Positions 42,981-51,642 of a stretch of 64,000 bases of DNA are shown in pieces. Each line of letters starts with the position of its first letter. The stretch's first letter is position 1. The DNA comes from Coriobacteriaceae bacterium AM100-PB1-1D-6A (lineage in GTDB: Bacteria > Actinomycetota > Coriobacteriia > Coriobacteriales > Coriobacteriaceae), in assembly GCA_027660625.1 (NCBI GenBank), contig JAQDNC010000003.1, positions 110,886 to 174,885 of the forward strand, read 5' to 3'. The position numbers were made by a program, and so were the translations under genes. Below the pieces are notes generated by a model, which did no database searches, had not been told where the DNA came from, and worked only from the letters and a program-made list of their open reading frames with translations.

Positions 42981-45221
42981 GTGGCAAAGAAGAAGACGAA
43001 GAACCAGCCAAAGAAAAAGCAGGTCAACGCCGAGAACGTCATCGGCCTGCACTCCGAGGTCACCGACCAGCCGATTACGCAGACGCTCGAGGTCAACTAC
43101 ATGCCCTACGCCATGAGCGTCAACGTCTCGCGTGCATTCCCCGAGATCGACGGCTTTAAGCCCTCGCACCGCAAGCTGCTCTACACTATGTACAAGATGG
43201 GCCTGCTCAAGGGCGAGCGCCAAAAGAGCGCCAACATCGTGGGCCAGACCATGAAGCTCAACCCACACGGCGACGCCGCCATCTACGAGACGATGGTGCG
43301 CCTGGCCACGGGCAACGAGGCGCTGCTTGCTCCTTTCGTGGAGTCGAAGGGCAACTTTGGCAAGTACTATTCGGGCGACCTGAGCTACGCCGCCTCGCGT
43401 TACACCGAGGCCAAGCTCTCCCCCATCAGCGCCGAGATCTTCAAGGACATCGACAAGGACCCGGTCGACTTCGTCGACAGCTACGACGGTGCCATGAAGG
43501 AGCCGCGTCTGCTGCCCACCACGTTCCCCAACATCCTCGTCTCGGCCAACAAGGGCATCGGCGTCGCTATGGCGTCCGATATCTGCGGCTTCAACCTCAA
43601 CGAGGTCTGCACCGCCACGATGCACTACCTCAAGGATCCCGACTGCGACCTGCTCGAGTACATGCCCATGCCCGATTTCTCGACCGGCGGCGAGATTATC
43701 TACCGCCGCGAGGAAATGGAAAAAATCGTCGAGACCGGCCTTGGCAGCTTCCAGATTCGCTCCCGCTGGCGTTGGATTCCCGAAGAGCGCATCATCGAGG
43801 TCTACGAGATCCCTTACACCACCAAGACCGATGTCATCATCGAGCGCATCGTCAAGCTCTCCAAGGAGGGCAAGGTCAAGGAGATCGCAGACATCCGCGA
43901 TGAAACCGACCTTTCGGGTCTGCGTATCGCCATCGACCTTAAGCGCGGTGTCGACCCCGACAAGCTCATGGCCAAGCTCTATCGCTCGACCACGCTGCAG
44001 GATTCGTTCTCGTGCAACTTCAACGTGCTCGTCGACGGCTATCCCCGTGTTATGGGCGTGCGCCAGATTCTGCACGAGTGGGTCAAGTGGCGTATTGAGT
44101 CCACGCGTCGCCGCATTAACTTTGACCTGGGAAAAAAGTCCGAGCGCCTGCACCTGCTGCACGGCCTCGAGGCGATTCTGCTCGACATCGACAAGGCCAT
44201 CGCCATCATCCGCGGCACTAAGCTCGAGGCAGAGGTTGTACCCAACCTTATGAAGGGTTTCGACATCGACGAGACCCAGGCCGAGTTTGTCGCCGAGCTC
44301 AAGCTCCGCAACATCAACGAGGAATACATCCTCAACCGCACCAAGGACATTGCCAAGCTCGAGGGCGAGATCGCCGAGCTCGAGGAGATCCTCTCCAGCG
44401 AAGAGAACATCAAGAAGGTCATCAGCGACGAGCTGGCCGCGGTTAACAAGAAGTACGTGATGCCGCGCCGCACGGGCAGGATTGAACCCCATGAGGTCGT
44501 CGAGGTAAGCCTAGAGCCCGAGGTCGAGGAGTACCCGGTGACCATCATGCTCTCGCGCGATGGCTACCTCAAAAAGATGACCGACCGCGTGCTTAAGAAG
44601 GCCGCCACGCTCAAGTACAAGGACGGCGACAAACCCTTTATCGAGCTCCCGTCCTCCAACACCCACGAGCTGCTGGTCTTTACCAACAAGAGCCAGGTGT
44701 ACAAGTGCAAGGTTGCGGCGTTTGAGGACACCAAGTCGGCCCAGCTGGGCTCGTACCTGCCGACCGATCTTGAGATGGAACCCGACGAGAGCGTGATTTG
44801 GGTCATCGACCCCGAGGATTACAAGGCCGACGCTCTGTTTGTCTTTGAGAACGGCCGCGTGGTGCGCGTCGCGCTTGCCGGATACGTCACCAAGACCAAC
44901 CGCAAGCGCCTGAAGAACGCCATCTACGGCGGCAGCAAGCTGCTGTATGCCCAGGTGCTCAAGGAAGATCGCGACATCGCGCTGGTCTCGAGCGACTATC
45001 GTTTGATGAACTTCAACACGTCGCTGCTTAAGACCAAGACGACCACCAACACGCAGGGTGTCCAGGCCTTTACGGCCAAGAAGGGCCGCTCGGTCACCAC
45101 CGTCGGCACGACCGAGGAGATCCTTGGCGCCGGCGTCTCGGCCGAAAAGTTCACCGCGCAGAGCCTACCTTCCGCCGGTGCCCTCATGAAGGAAAACGAC
45201 ATGCCGAGCCTGTTTGACTAA
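42981..45221 (+). CDS. Type IIA DNA topoisomerase subunit A (ParC/GyrA-like)
   Basis: 746 residues with the breakage-reunion domain: MPYAMSVNVSRAFPEIDGFK, HRKLLYTMYKMG, the catalytic Tyr in SYAASRYTEAKLS (about residue 140), and the coiled-coil gate (LRNINEEYILNRTKDIAKLE). The C-terminal ~230 residues are a shortened beta-pinwheel. I see no GyrA box, so it is closer to a topoisomerase IV-like enzyme than gyrase. It starts at GTG with AGAGGA upstream, in an operon with subunit B. A GC-rich hairpin follows. Confidence 0.92.
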   Translation: MAKKKTKNQPKKKQVNAENVIGLHSEVTDQPITQTLEVNYMPYAMSVNVSRAFPEIDGFKPSHRKLLYTMYKMGLLKGERQKSANIVGQTMKLNPHGDAAIYETMVRLATGNEALLAPFVESKGNFGKYYSGDLSYAASRYTEAKLSPISAEIFKDIDKDPVDFVDSYDGAMKEPRLLPTTFPNILVSANKGIGVAMASDICGFNLNEVCTATMHYLKDPDCDLLEYMPMPDFSTGGEIIYRREEMEKIVETGLGSFQIRSRWRWIPEERIIEVYEIPYTTKTDVIIERIVKLSKEGKVKEIADIRDETDLSGLRIAIDLKRGVDPDKLMAKLYRSTTLQDSFSCNFNVLVDGYPRVMGVRQILHEWVKWRIESTRRRINFDLGKKSERLHLLHGLEAILLDIDKAIAIIRGTKLEAEVVPNLMKGFDIDETQAEFVAELKLRNINEEYILNRTKDIAKLEGEIAELEEILSSEENIKKVISDELAAVNKKYVMPRRTGRIEPHEVVEVSLEPEVEEYPVTIMLSRDGYLKKMTDRVLKKAATLKYKDGDKPFIELPSSNTHELLVFTNKSQVYKCKVAAFEDTKSAQLGSYLPTDLEMEPDESVIWVIDPEDYKADALFVFENGRVVRVALAGYVTKTNRKRLKNAIYGGSKLLYAQVLKEDRDIALVSSDYRLMNFNTSLLKTKTTTNTQGVQAFTAKKGRSVTTVGTTEEILGAGVSAEKFTAQSLPSAGALMKENDMPSLFD

Positions 45222-45260
45222 AACAACGGCGACCAAACCGTCATGGTTGTACAAAGCAGC

Positions 45261-45298
45261 GGGGCCCGGAGCGCAGTAAACGCTGCGCCCCGGGCCCC
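45261..45298. terminator. Bidirectional terminator after the topoisomerase genes
   Basis: GGGGCCCGGaGCGCAG and CGCTGCGCcCCGGGCCCC pair around TAAA in a very stable GC-rich stem between convergent genes. No long T-run follows on either side. Confidence 0.75.
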
Positions 45299-45320
45299 AT
45301 GCATTACACCAGCATCATCC

Positions 45321-46610
45321 CTATAGACAAAATGCCGCATAAAGCGGAACAGACATAAGCCCATCATTCATTCCAAAGGGCTTAGTCGATAGCCTGATAA
45401 GGCGCACGCCCGGATGGGTCTTTTTAAGTGAGGACAGACTTCGAGATCTTGTGTTCTCCCCCGCCTTGACTTCAATCGCAGACAAGCATCCCTGCTTCTC
45501 TACTACAAAGTCGATTTCCGCACGATTATCTCGCGCCCAATAATGCAGTGGATAACCCATGGCTGAAAGCTGTTGGGCAACGTAGTTTTCGGTAAGTGCA
45601 CCCATGAATGTGCCGCCGATACCGGCAAGAATATCGGCGCGTTGAGCACCGGCCTTGGAGACCAGCAGCCCTGTATCCGCCTGATAGATTTTAAAAGCAG
45701 AAGGGTTAACGAAGGCCTCTAAAGGGCTTTCGATCTGCCCGACTAGGCTGCAGCGCGCCACCGTACCCGACAATACAAGCCAATCGAGAGCATCTCCAAA
45801 GAGAGACGCATTGCCCCCCGCTCGCACTACCTTGTATTGAAATTTACGATTCTCTTTGGCAAGCTGCTGTGGAATGGAATCGAAGCACGCACGCGTCTTT
45901 GCGCTCAAGCGTTCATCAGCATATTTATTGGTGTCGGCGGAATATCCGTCGAGAATAATCCGATGCTTTTCGGCCACATCAATGATTGACTGATCATCGA
46001 TGTACGTTTGGACCGCCTCGGGCATTCCGCCAACAACAAGATACTGTCGATAGAGCCCAAGCGCCTTTTCATGAAGGCTTGGCGCAAGAGGACCCATTAT
46101 CTCGAATGATGAGCGTATCTCGTCGACCAGCTGATCGTGCCCCATCGCCCAGAGAAACTCCTCGAAATCGAGTGGAGTCATCTCAATCAAGTCGGTCTTT
46201 CCGACGGGGAACGAATACGACTGATGGTTAATGGCAACCCCAAGAAGCGACCCGGCAGCCGCAACGTAATACTCGGGAGCATCTTCGCAAAAGTATTTAA
46301 GGGAAGTGAGCGCTTCCTCGCATGCCTGGATCTCGTCAATGAACAGTAAGGTTTTGCCAGGCACGATACGCTGTCCCGTACGAGCCTCGATCGCACGTAC
46401 GATCGAATGAGGATCAAGACCGCCCGAAAAATCCGCTCGCGCCGACCGGTCGTTCTCAAGATTAACGTAGACAACCGATTCGAAAAGATCCTGGGCGTGC
46501 GTTCTGAGCAAATAGGTCTTGCCACACTGGCGCACGCCTTTGACCAGCAAAGGTTTTCTATCAGCTCTGTCTCGCCATTCCCTAAGGAGCTCGTCTGCCT
46601 TGCGACGCAT
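45321..46610 (-). CDS. AAA_14/DUF4143 ATP-binding protein
   Basis: 429 residues: Walker A GVRQCGKTYLL near residue 25, Walker B TLLFIDEIQACEEAL near 88, an arginine-containing sensor region, and a C-terminal DUF4143 domain with a nuclease-like end (HYWARDNRAEIDFVVEKQGCLSAIEVKAG, where D-x-E-V-K resembles a PD-(D/E)XK core). This common but uncharacterised family may be linked to conflict or regulation. GAGGGAAGG lies before ATG 46610. It stands alone. An N-terminal relic of the same family lies at 55050-55175. Confidence 0.93.
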   Translation of the reverse strand: MRRKADELLREWRDRADRKPLLVKGVRQCGKTYLLRTHAQDLFESVVYVNLENDRSARADFSGGLDPHSIVRAIEARTGQRIVPGKTLLFIDEIQACEEALTSLKYFCEDAPEYYVAAAGSLLGVAINHQSYSFPVGKTDLIEMTPLDFEEFLWAMGHDQLVDEIRSSFEIMGPLAPSLHEKALGLYRQYLVVGGMPEAVQTYIDDQSIIDVAEKHRIILDGYSADTNKYADERLSAKTRACFDSIPQQLAKENRKFQYKVVRAGGNASLFGDALDWLVLSGTVARCSLVGQIESPLEAFVNPSAFKIYQADTGLLVSKAGAQRADILAGIGGTFMGALTENYVAQQLSAMGYPLHYWARDNRAEIDFVVEKQGCLSAIEVKAGENTRSRSLSSLKKTHPGVRLIRLSTKPFGMNDGLMSVPLYAAFCL

Positions 46611-46790
46611 ACGTAACCTTCCCTCATGAACTTCTATTTGACAATATTTTAACGCGGATTAATTTGTTTTCAGTTATTTTTCTGCGTTTAAAAATTGTTC
46701 TATACGGCACTTGAGGGAATTCGCCCCTATCTCTCGGTAAGGACAGCAAGCATTTCCACCAACGCTGATTGCCATGCGTTCTTCTTGTCC

Positions 46791-47321
46791 TTAGGCGAGC
46801 TTGCGAGCGAGCTCTCGCACCTCTTTCAACTTGGGCGACGATGCCATGCTGTCGCGCTCGGTCATGCCACCAATCGTGACAATGCCCTGGTCCTCCCACT
46901 TGCAGTACGCGCAGGTTGACTTGTACATAGCGATCGCCGCATCATAGACACCCTCGCTGTGGCTATCGAGCAAAAGGGCCGTCTTGGTGAACGGGAAACC
47001 CGTGGCACCGAAGGCGTACAGGCGGTCGATGGCGGTCTTTTCCTGCGCAGTGATGTCAAACCAGTAGATAGGCGAAGCGAAGACAACCATGTCGGTGTCT
47101 TTCAGCGACTCAATCACGTTGGCCATGTCATCCTTCTGCACGCAGACGCCCTCATGGGCGAAGCAGTACTGGCATCCCAAGCAGCCGGCGATCTTCTTGC
47201 TGGCAACGCGGATGACCTCGACCGTATGGCCGCCCTCACGCGCGGTCTCGGCAAACGCCTCGACCATGGTATCGGTATTGGCGCCCTTACGCGGGCTGCC
47301 GCTCAATACAACGATATTCAT
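46791..47321 (-). CDS. Flavodoxin-family NAD(P)H-dependent oxidoreductase
   Basis: A 176-residue FMN reductase-like protein with SGSPRKGANTD at the phosphate-binding loop, CLGCQYCFAHEGVC (a four-Cys segment typical of this iron-sulfur flavoprotein-like group) and FASPIYWFDITAQ. Its substrate is unknown; such proteins often reduce quinones or nitro compounds. GGAGAGGG upstream fixes ATG 47321. It is a single gene in a stretch rich in redox enzymes and regulators. Confidence 0.9.
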   Translation of the reverse strand: MNIVVLSGSPRKGANTDTMVEAFAETAREGGHTVEVIRVASKKIAGCLGCQYCFAHEGVCVQKDDMANVIESLKDTDMVVFASPIYWFDITAQEKTAIDRLYAFGATGFPFTKTALLLDSHSEGVYDAAIAMYKSTCAYCKWEDQGIVTIGGMTERDSMASSPKLKEVRELARKLA

Positions 47322-47525
47322 AGGATTCCCTCTCCTTCATGCTGCAGGCGCGCAGCATTTTTTCTTGTAACCAAAACAAATGGGGTTAATCAATCGCCAG
47401 CAGGCCATATCTCTTGCTCAAGTTCCCTAAAGAAGCTCAAGGCGATTGCGATTGCCTTATACAACATCGAAAACCAAAGAGGGGCCATAGCAACGTCGCC
47501 TGCCTGAAATGGCACGCTGTCAAGA

Positions 47526-48080
47526 TCAACTACGGGGATCGTGGCGAGCCGATACCGCCCGCATGCCTCCTTCGGAATAGGCACTGAGCAGCTCCTGGGC
47601 GTGAGCGAACTCGGGTCCCCGCCTCCAACCAAGTAGGCGGTTGACCGCGAGATTTCCCTGGACGTTGTGGACGAAGAGCAGATAGGCGTCCTCGCGCGAA
47701 AGCCCAGTCTCCTCCATGATCGAGGGAACCATCTGCTCGGCGCCGCGCTCGACGACGCGCTGTGCCACCCGGGCGTACGCGTCGTCATCCGAGTAGAGCA
47801 GATAATAGTCATCGTTTGCCGGCGGACGCTGGCAGAGGGCACCCGCCTCCGTTCCCTCGAGCGGCGGCACCGCCGCCAAGGCCTCGTCGATAAGCGCGTC
47901 GAGCAGGGCGAACTTGTCCTCGTAGTGCAGATAGAACGTGCCACGGTTGATATCGGCACGGCGGCAGATATCCGCTACCGTCATCTTCGCGAAGCCGACC
48001 TCGGCCAGCAGCGCGAAGAACGCCTCCCGTATGACCGAGAGTGTATAACGTCGGCGACGATCGATCTTCCCCGCTTCCAT
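47526..48080 (-). CDS. TetR-family regulator divergent from sirtuin genes
   Basis: A 184-residue protein with an N-terminal TetR HTH (VIREAFFALLAEVGFAKMTVADI then CRRADINRGTFYLHYEDKFALLD). The C-terminal ligand domain is of the TetR_C_7/33 kind often seen in Gram-positives (SREDAYLLFVHNVQGNLAVNRLL). GGAGGGG before ATG 48080 sets the start. It is divergently transcribed from three Sir2-like genes, with an 18-bp imperfect palindrome over their probable promoter, so it likely controls them. Confidence 0.93.
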   Translation of the reverse strand: MEAGKIDRRRRYTLSVIREAFFALLAEVGFAKMTVADICRRADINRGTFYLHYEDKFALLDALIDEALAAVPPLEGTEAGALCQRPPANDDYYLLYSDDDAYARVAQRVVERGAEQMVPSIMEETGLSREDAYLLFVHNVQGNLAVNRLLGWRRGPEFAHAQELLSAYSEGGMRAVSARHDPRS

Positions 48081-48184
48081 TACCCCTCCAATTGCAACGC
48101 TCGACAATGCCCGGCAAACGCTCGTTTATCGACAACAGGCCGAAGCTGTTCATTGCTCTTAAGCAAATCGACATGGATACTTTT

Positions 48185-48202
48185 TATAGACACCTGTTTA
48201 TA
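48185..48202 (+). promoter_or_regulatory. Candidate TetR operator over the sirtuin operon promoter
   Basis: TATAGACACCTGTTTATA is an imperfect 18-bp palindrome (7 of 9 positions match between half-sites). It overlaps TATAAT at 48199-48204, a probable -10 box 20 bp before the GTG start of the first sirtuin gene. No convincing -35 box was found. Confidence 0.5.
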
Positions 48203-48223
48203 ATAGCTGAAAGAAGGTATCCA

Positions 48224-49189
48224 GTGACCCTGTACGAGCAGCTCGTTATCGAGCTCACCAACCGATCGTTTTCCCTTCATGCCGCCTACCGCAGCGGCAG
48301 CACGCCCTATGAGCTGAGTGACCGCGAGCCCGAGCCCTACGACCAGCAAATCGAGGACTTCGCCCGTATGATCGAAGAAGCCGATTGCGTGCTGGTGGGC
48401 GGGGCCTCCGGGCTCTCCGCGGCGGGCGGCGGCGACTTCTACTACGAGGACAACGCGACCTATCGCAAGCATTTCGGCAAATTCGCCGAGCGCTACGGTT
48501 TCAAGGGCGCTTTCGAGGGGTCGTTCTACCGCTGGCCCACCGCCGAGGCGCGCTGGGGATACCTCGCCACCTTCCTCGACACCACGCTCAACGCCCCGCT
48601 GCGCAAGCCCTACAGGGACCTCGACGCCATTCTCGCCGAGAAGGATTTCTTCGTGCTCACCACCAACCAGGACACGCAGTTTGTGAAGCTCTATCCCTGG
48701 GAGAAAGTGGCAGAGATCCAAGGCGACCACCGCTTCTTTCAGTGCTCCCGCTGTTGCACCGACGCGGTGTGGGATGCGGTCGAGCCGGTCTCCAACATGG
48801 TAGAGGCCATGGGAGACGGCCTTGAGGTTCCGACAGAGCTCGTGCCGCGCTGCCCGCACTGCGGGGCAGAGGCGTTCCCCTGGGTTCGCGGCTACGGCAA
48901 CTTCCTGCAGGGCGAACTCTACGAGGAGCAGTACCGCAAGGTGTCCGAATGGCTCGACGCGCACGCACGGCAGAGGATCCTCTTCCTCGAGCTGGGTGTG
49001 GGCCGCATGACGCCCGCGTTTATCCAGGAGCCGTTCTGGGCCCTCACGGCGCAGTTACCGCAGGCCAGCTACATCGCCGTAAACAACAAGACGCAGTTTC
49101 TCCCCCGCGCGATCGAGGATCGGGGGCTCGCCGTTCGCGCCGACATCGCCGACGTGCTTGCCGACGTGCGCAAGACGCTGGGGAGGTAG
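48224..49189 (+). CDS. Sir2-superfamily protein resembling class M sirtuin (SirTM), copy 1
   Basis: 321 residues. The NAD-binding loop VLVGGASGLSAAGG is at 56-69, the second Rossmann motif VLTTNQD at 144-150, and the zinc ribbon uses C174, C177 or C178, C210 and C213. ELGVG (256-260) is the late NAD-site motif. Canonical sirtuins have a catalytic His after TQN-D; here the aligned residue is Gln166 (EIQGDH). SirTM proteins, which ADP-ribosylate lipoylated GcvH-L, share this Gln and the surrounding pattern. GTG 48224 follows AGAAGG by six bases. First of three tandem sirtuin-like genes; no lipoylation partner genes are nearby. Confidence 0.8.
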   Translation: MTLYEQLVIELTNRSFSLHAAYRSGSTPYELSDREPEPYDQQIEDFARMIEEADCVLVGGASGLSAAGGGDFYYEDNATYRKHFGKFAERYGFKGAFEGSFYRWPTAEARWGYLATFLDTTLNAPLRKPYRDLDAILAEKDFFVLTTNQDTQFVKLYPWEKVAEIQGDHRFFQCSRCCTDAVWDAVEPVSNMVEAMGDGLEVPTELVPRCPHCGAEAFPWVRGYGNFLQGELYEEQYRKVSEWLDAHARQRILFLELGVGRMTPAFIQEPFWALTAQLPQASYIAVNNKTQFLPRAIEDRGLAVRADIADVLADVRKTLGR

Positions 49190-49192
49190 CGC

Positions 49193-49891
49193 ATGGAGAC
49201 GGCGAAAGCAGTTCGCATAGGCAGGGCGCTAGCCGAAGCGGATCTTGTCATCATCGGCGCTAGCAACGGACTCGACATGGCGGAGGGGCTCAACCTTTTC
49301 TGCGCCGATGCTCATTTCCAAGAGGCGTACGGGGACCTCGCCCAGGCAGACGGCATCGGCTGCATACTGCAGGGGCTCGCTTCCCCGGATGCCAGCGTGC
49401 GACGCCGATGGGCCGAGCGGTTCCATCAAAAGGAGTATCTCGAATATGAGCCCGGCTCGCTCATGAACGGGCTGCGGCGTCTTACGGAGCACGCCGACAC
49501 CTTCGTGGTCACATGCAACATCGACGGGCACTTCGCGCGCGCCGGGTTCGACGAGAACCGCGTGCTCGAGACGGAGGGGGGCATACGCACGTCGATCGAC
49601 GAGCGGCGTCTCGCCCATCCAGACGCCCTCGCCACGGCCCAGCTCGAGGAGCTCGAGCGCCTTGTGCAAGCCCATCGCAACGGCAGGGTCGCCATCCTCG
49701 AACTTGGCGTGGGACTGCGCAACGGCATCATAAAGCACATGCTCGCCCAGATCGCGAACGTCTGCGAGCACGCCACCTACATCGTGTTCAACTACAGCCA
49801 GGCTATGGCGCCCGATGCATCGTGCGAGACGATTCTCGTTGACGGCGATATGGCCCCGGCTTTCGAGGAGATTGCCCAATGCCGTCTCTAG
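49193..49891 (+). CDS. Degenerate Sir2-like protein without zinc ribbon
   Basis: 232 residues related to its neighbours but shorter. The Rossmann parts are kept: IIGASNGLDMAEG (20-32), VVTCNIDGHF (105-114) and AILELGVGLRNG (about 164-175). The position of the catalytic His/Gln is Glu128 (LETEGG). The whole cysteine zinc module is absent; only scattered single Cys remain. It may bind NAD or a relative without the usual acyl or ADP-ribosyl transfer, or act as a partner subunit. GGGAGG lies seven bases before ATG 49193, 3 bp after the first sirtuin stop, and it overlaps the third gene by 13 bp. Confidence 0.7.
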   Translation: METAKAVRIGRALAEADLVIIGASNGLDMAEGLNLFCADAHFQEAYGDLAQADGIGCILQGLASPDASVRRRWAERFHQKEYLEYEPGSLMNGLRRLTEHADTFVVTCNIDGHFARAGFDENRVLETEGGIRTSIDERRLAHPDALATAQLEELERLVQAHRNGRVAILELGVGLRNGIIKHMLAQIANVCEHATYIVFNYSQAMAPDASCETILVDGDMAPAFEEIAQCRL

Positions 49892-50742
49892 AGAGGGAAG
49901 CGTATAGGCTTCGAAGCCTTATCGACGATGCCGACGCCATCATCGTCGGCATCGGCTCGGGCATGTCAAGCGCCGCCGGGTTCAACCATTACAACCGCGC
50001 AGGCATGGCGCGCGCCGGAATGACGGACTGGCAGCAAGCCTTTGGCTTCAAGAGCCTTTTCGACGGCTTCTACCACCTCTACCCCAGCCTCGAGCAGCGA
50101 TGGGCATACTATGCGCGATACATCGACTTCATGCTGCGCGAGCCGACCTCGCAGCCCTATCTCGACCTACGGTCCCTCATCGGCCATAAGGACTACTTCA
50201 TCCTGAGCACCAATGTGGACACCCAAGTCGAGAAGACGTTTCCCACCGAGAGGATCTGCAACTATCAGGGAAGCTTCGCGCACCTTCAGTGCAAGCAGCC
50301 ATGCTGCGACGAGCTCTTCGACGCGAGCCCCTACGTCGAGCGCATGCTCGCGGGCATGGCGGGGTTCGAGGTCCTCAGCGAGGATGTCCCCCGATGCCCG
50401 CACTGCGGCTGGCAGCTTGTGCCGTGGGTGCGCGACGACACGTTTCTGCAGGGTGCGGCCTGGCGCGAGAGCCTCGGACGATACGAGCGCTTCGTGCGCG
50501 AGCGCAGCGATCGCCGCGTGCTGTTGCTGGAGCTCGGCGTGGGCGAGATGACCCCCGGCATCATCACGCTCCCGTTCTGGAGCATGACCGCGAAGCTGCC
50601 GGATGCGCACCTTTTGAGCGTAAACATCTCGGGCGGCTCGGCTCCGTTGCAGCTCGGAAGCAAGGCAGGGGCGATCCAGGCCGATTTGGGCGCCCTGCTC
50701 TCGGTGGCGCGGACGGCGAAGGTATTTAAGCCTCCTTGTTAG
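49879..50742 (+). CDS. Sir2-superfamily protein resembling class M sirtuin (SirTM), copy 2
   Basis: 287 residues. NAD loop IIVGIGSGMSSAAG (21-34), LSTNVD (109-114), Gln130 in NYQGSF at the catalytic His position, zinc ribbon C138 with C142 or C143 and C173/C176 (RCPHCG), and LELGVGEMTPGII near 218-230. It matches the SirTM pattern, including the WQ/AFGFKSLFDGFYHLYPSLEQRW region, more closely than copy 1. GAGGAG eight bases before ATG 49879 lies inside the preceding gene. Its 3' end overlaps the convergent CMD-cupin gene by 17 bp. Confidence 0.82.
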   Translation: MPSLEREAYRLRSLIDDADAIIVGIGSGMSSAAGFNHYNRAGMARAGMTDWQQAFGFKSLFDGFYHLYPSLEQRWAYYARYIDFMLREPTSQPYLDLRSLIGHKDYFILSTNVDTQVEKTFPTERICNYQGSFAHLQCKQPCCDELFDASPYVERMLAGMAGFEVLSEDVPRCPHCGWQLVPWVRDDTFLQGAAWRESLGRYERFVRERSDRRVLLLELGVGEMTPGIITLPFWSMTAKLPDAHLLSVNISGGSAPLQLGSKAGAIQADLGALLSVARTAKVFKPPC

Positions 50743-51490
50743 TCTCTTTGAGATATTCCCCGTTGTCCACAGACTCCAACCACTCGTTGGAGGCTTCCTC
50801 GCCCGGAACCTCCAACGCGAGATGTGAGAACCAGCTGTCGGGTGCGGCTCCGTGCCAGTGCTTCACCCCTGGGGCAATGTTGACCACGTCGCCAGGGTGC
50901 AGTTTCTGCGCCGGCTTACCCCATTCCTGGTAAAACCCTCGACCAGCCACGCAGATGAGAATCTGTCCGCCGCCGTTTTTGGCGTGGTGCACGTGCCAGT
51001 TGTTGCGGCAGCCGGGCTCGAACGTCACGTTGTAGACGCCAACCTGCTCGGTTGATAGAGGCGCGAGGTAGCTTTGCCCGATAAAGTACTTCGCGAATGC
51101 GTCGTTGGGGGCACCGATGGGAAAGGCCATCTCGTTTTGGTGCTCGGCTTTTGCATCAGCGGCATCGTCATCCGCCCAGACCTCCTTTGCCATGCGGAAG
51201 GCCGCCCACGCCTTGGGCCATCCCGCATAAAACGCCGCGTGCGTAAGGATTTCCGCTATCTCCGCCCTGGTCACCCCGTTGTTCTTTGCGGACATCAGAT
51301 GATATTTAAACGAAGAGTCCGTCAGTCCCTGCGCCATCAGGGCCACAACCGTCACCACGCTGCGGTCTCGAAGGGAAAGCCCGTCTTCTCGACTCCACAC
51401 CTCGCCAAACAGCACATCGTCATTGAGCTGTGCGAACTTGGGGGCGAACTCCCCCAGGGCATCCCTGCCTGCCGTCTGTTTAATTGCCAT
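50726..51490 (-). CDS. Carboxymuconolactone decarboxylase-cupin fusion protein
   Basis: 254 residues in two domains. Residues about 20-105 are a CMD/AhpD-like helical domain (LSLRDRSVVTVVALMAQGLTD ... AEILTHAAFYAGWPKAW). It has no CxxC pair, so it is not a peroxidase of the AhpD type. Residues about 150-235 are a cupin barrel with metal His residues (NNWHVHHAKNGGGQ, GDVVNIAPGVKHWHG). Such fusions are linked to oxidoreductase clusters and may act on small carboxylates. ATG 51490 follows GGGGGAG. It is divergent from a MerR gene with a TTTAGGT palindrome between them. Confidence 0.88.
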   Translation of the reverse strand: MAIKQTAGRDALGEFAPKFAQLNDDVLFGEVWSREDGLSLRDRSVVTVVALMAQGLTDSSFKYHLMSAKNNGVTRAEIAEILTHAAFYAGWPKAWAAFRMAKEVWADDDAADAKAEHQNEMAFPIGAPNDAFAKYFIGQSYLAPLSTEQVGVYNVTFEPGCRNNWHVHHAKNGGGQILICVAGRGFYQEWGKPAQKLHPGDVVNIAPGVKHWHGAAPDSWFSHLALEVPGEEASNEWLESVDNGEYLKETNKEA

Positions 51491-51588
51491 GATCGATCTC
51501 CCCCTGTCGATGGTTTAGGTGCAAATCTGTTTCCGCATTACGGAACACCCTTTGCAATCCCTGTTCTAATGACGAGAATGAAGGTAAT

Positions 51589-51608
51589 ACCTAAACCTGA
51601 CTTTAGGT
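51589..51608. promoter_or_regulatory. MerR-type operator ACCTAAA-N6-TTTAGGT
   Basis: ACCTAAA (51589-51595) and TTTAGGT (51602-51608) form a perfect 7+7 palindrome between the divergent CMD-cupin and MerR genes. A further TTTAGGT half-site at 51514-51520 lies just upstream of the cupin start. Confidence 0.65.
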
Positions 51609-51642
51609 CAAGGAATGAATTCGAGATTGATTCGGAGGAGCC

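Noticed and set aside
47000..51500. Macrodomain, GcvH-L or lipoate ligase partner of the SirTM-like genes
   Set aside because: Both strands around the sirtuin genes were read for these families. Only flavodoxin, TetR, CMD-cupin and MerR genes are present.
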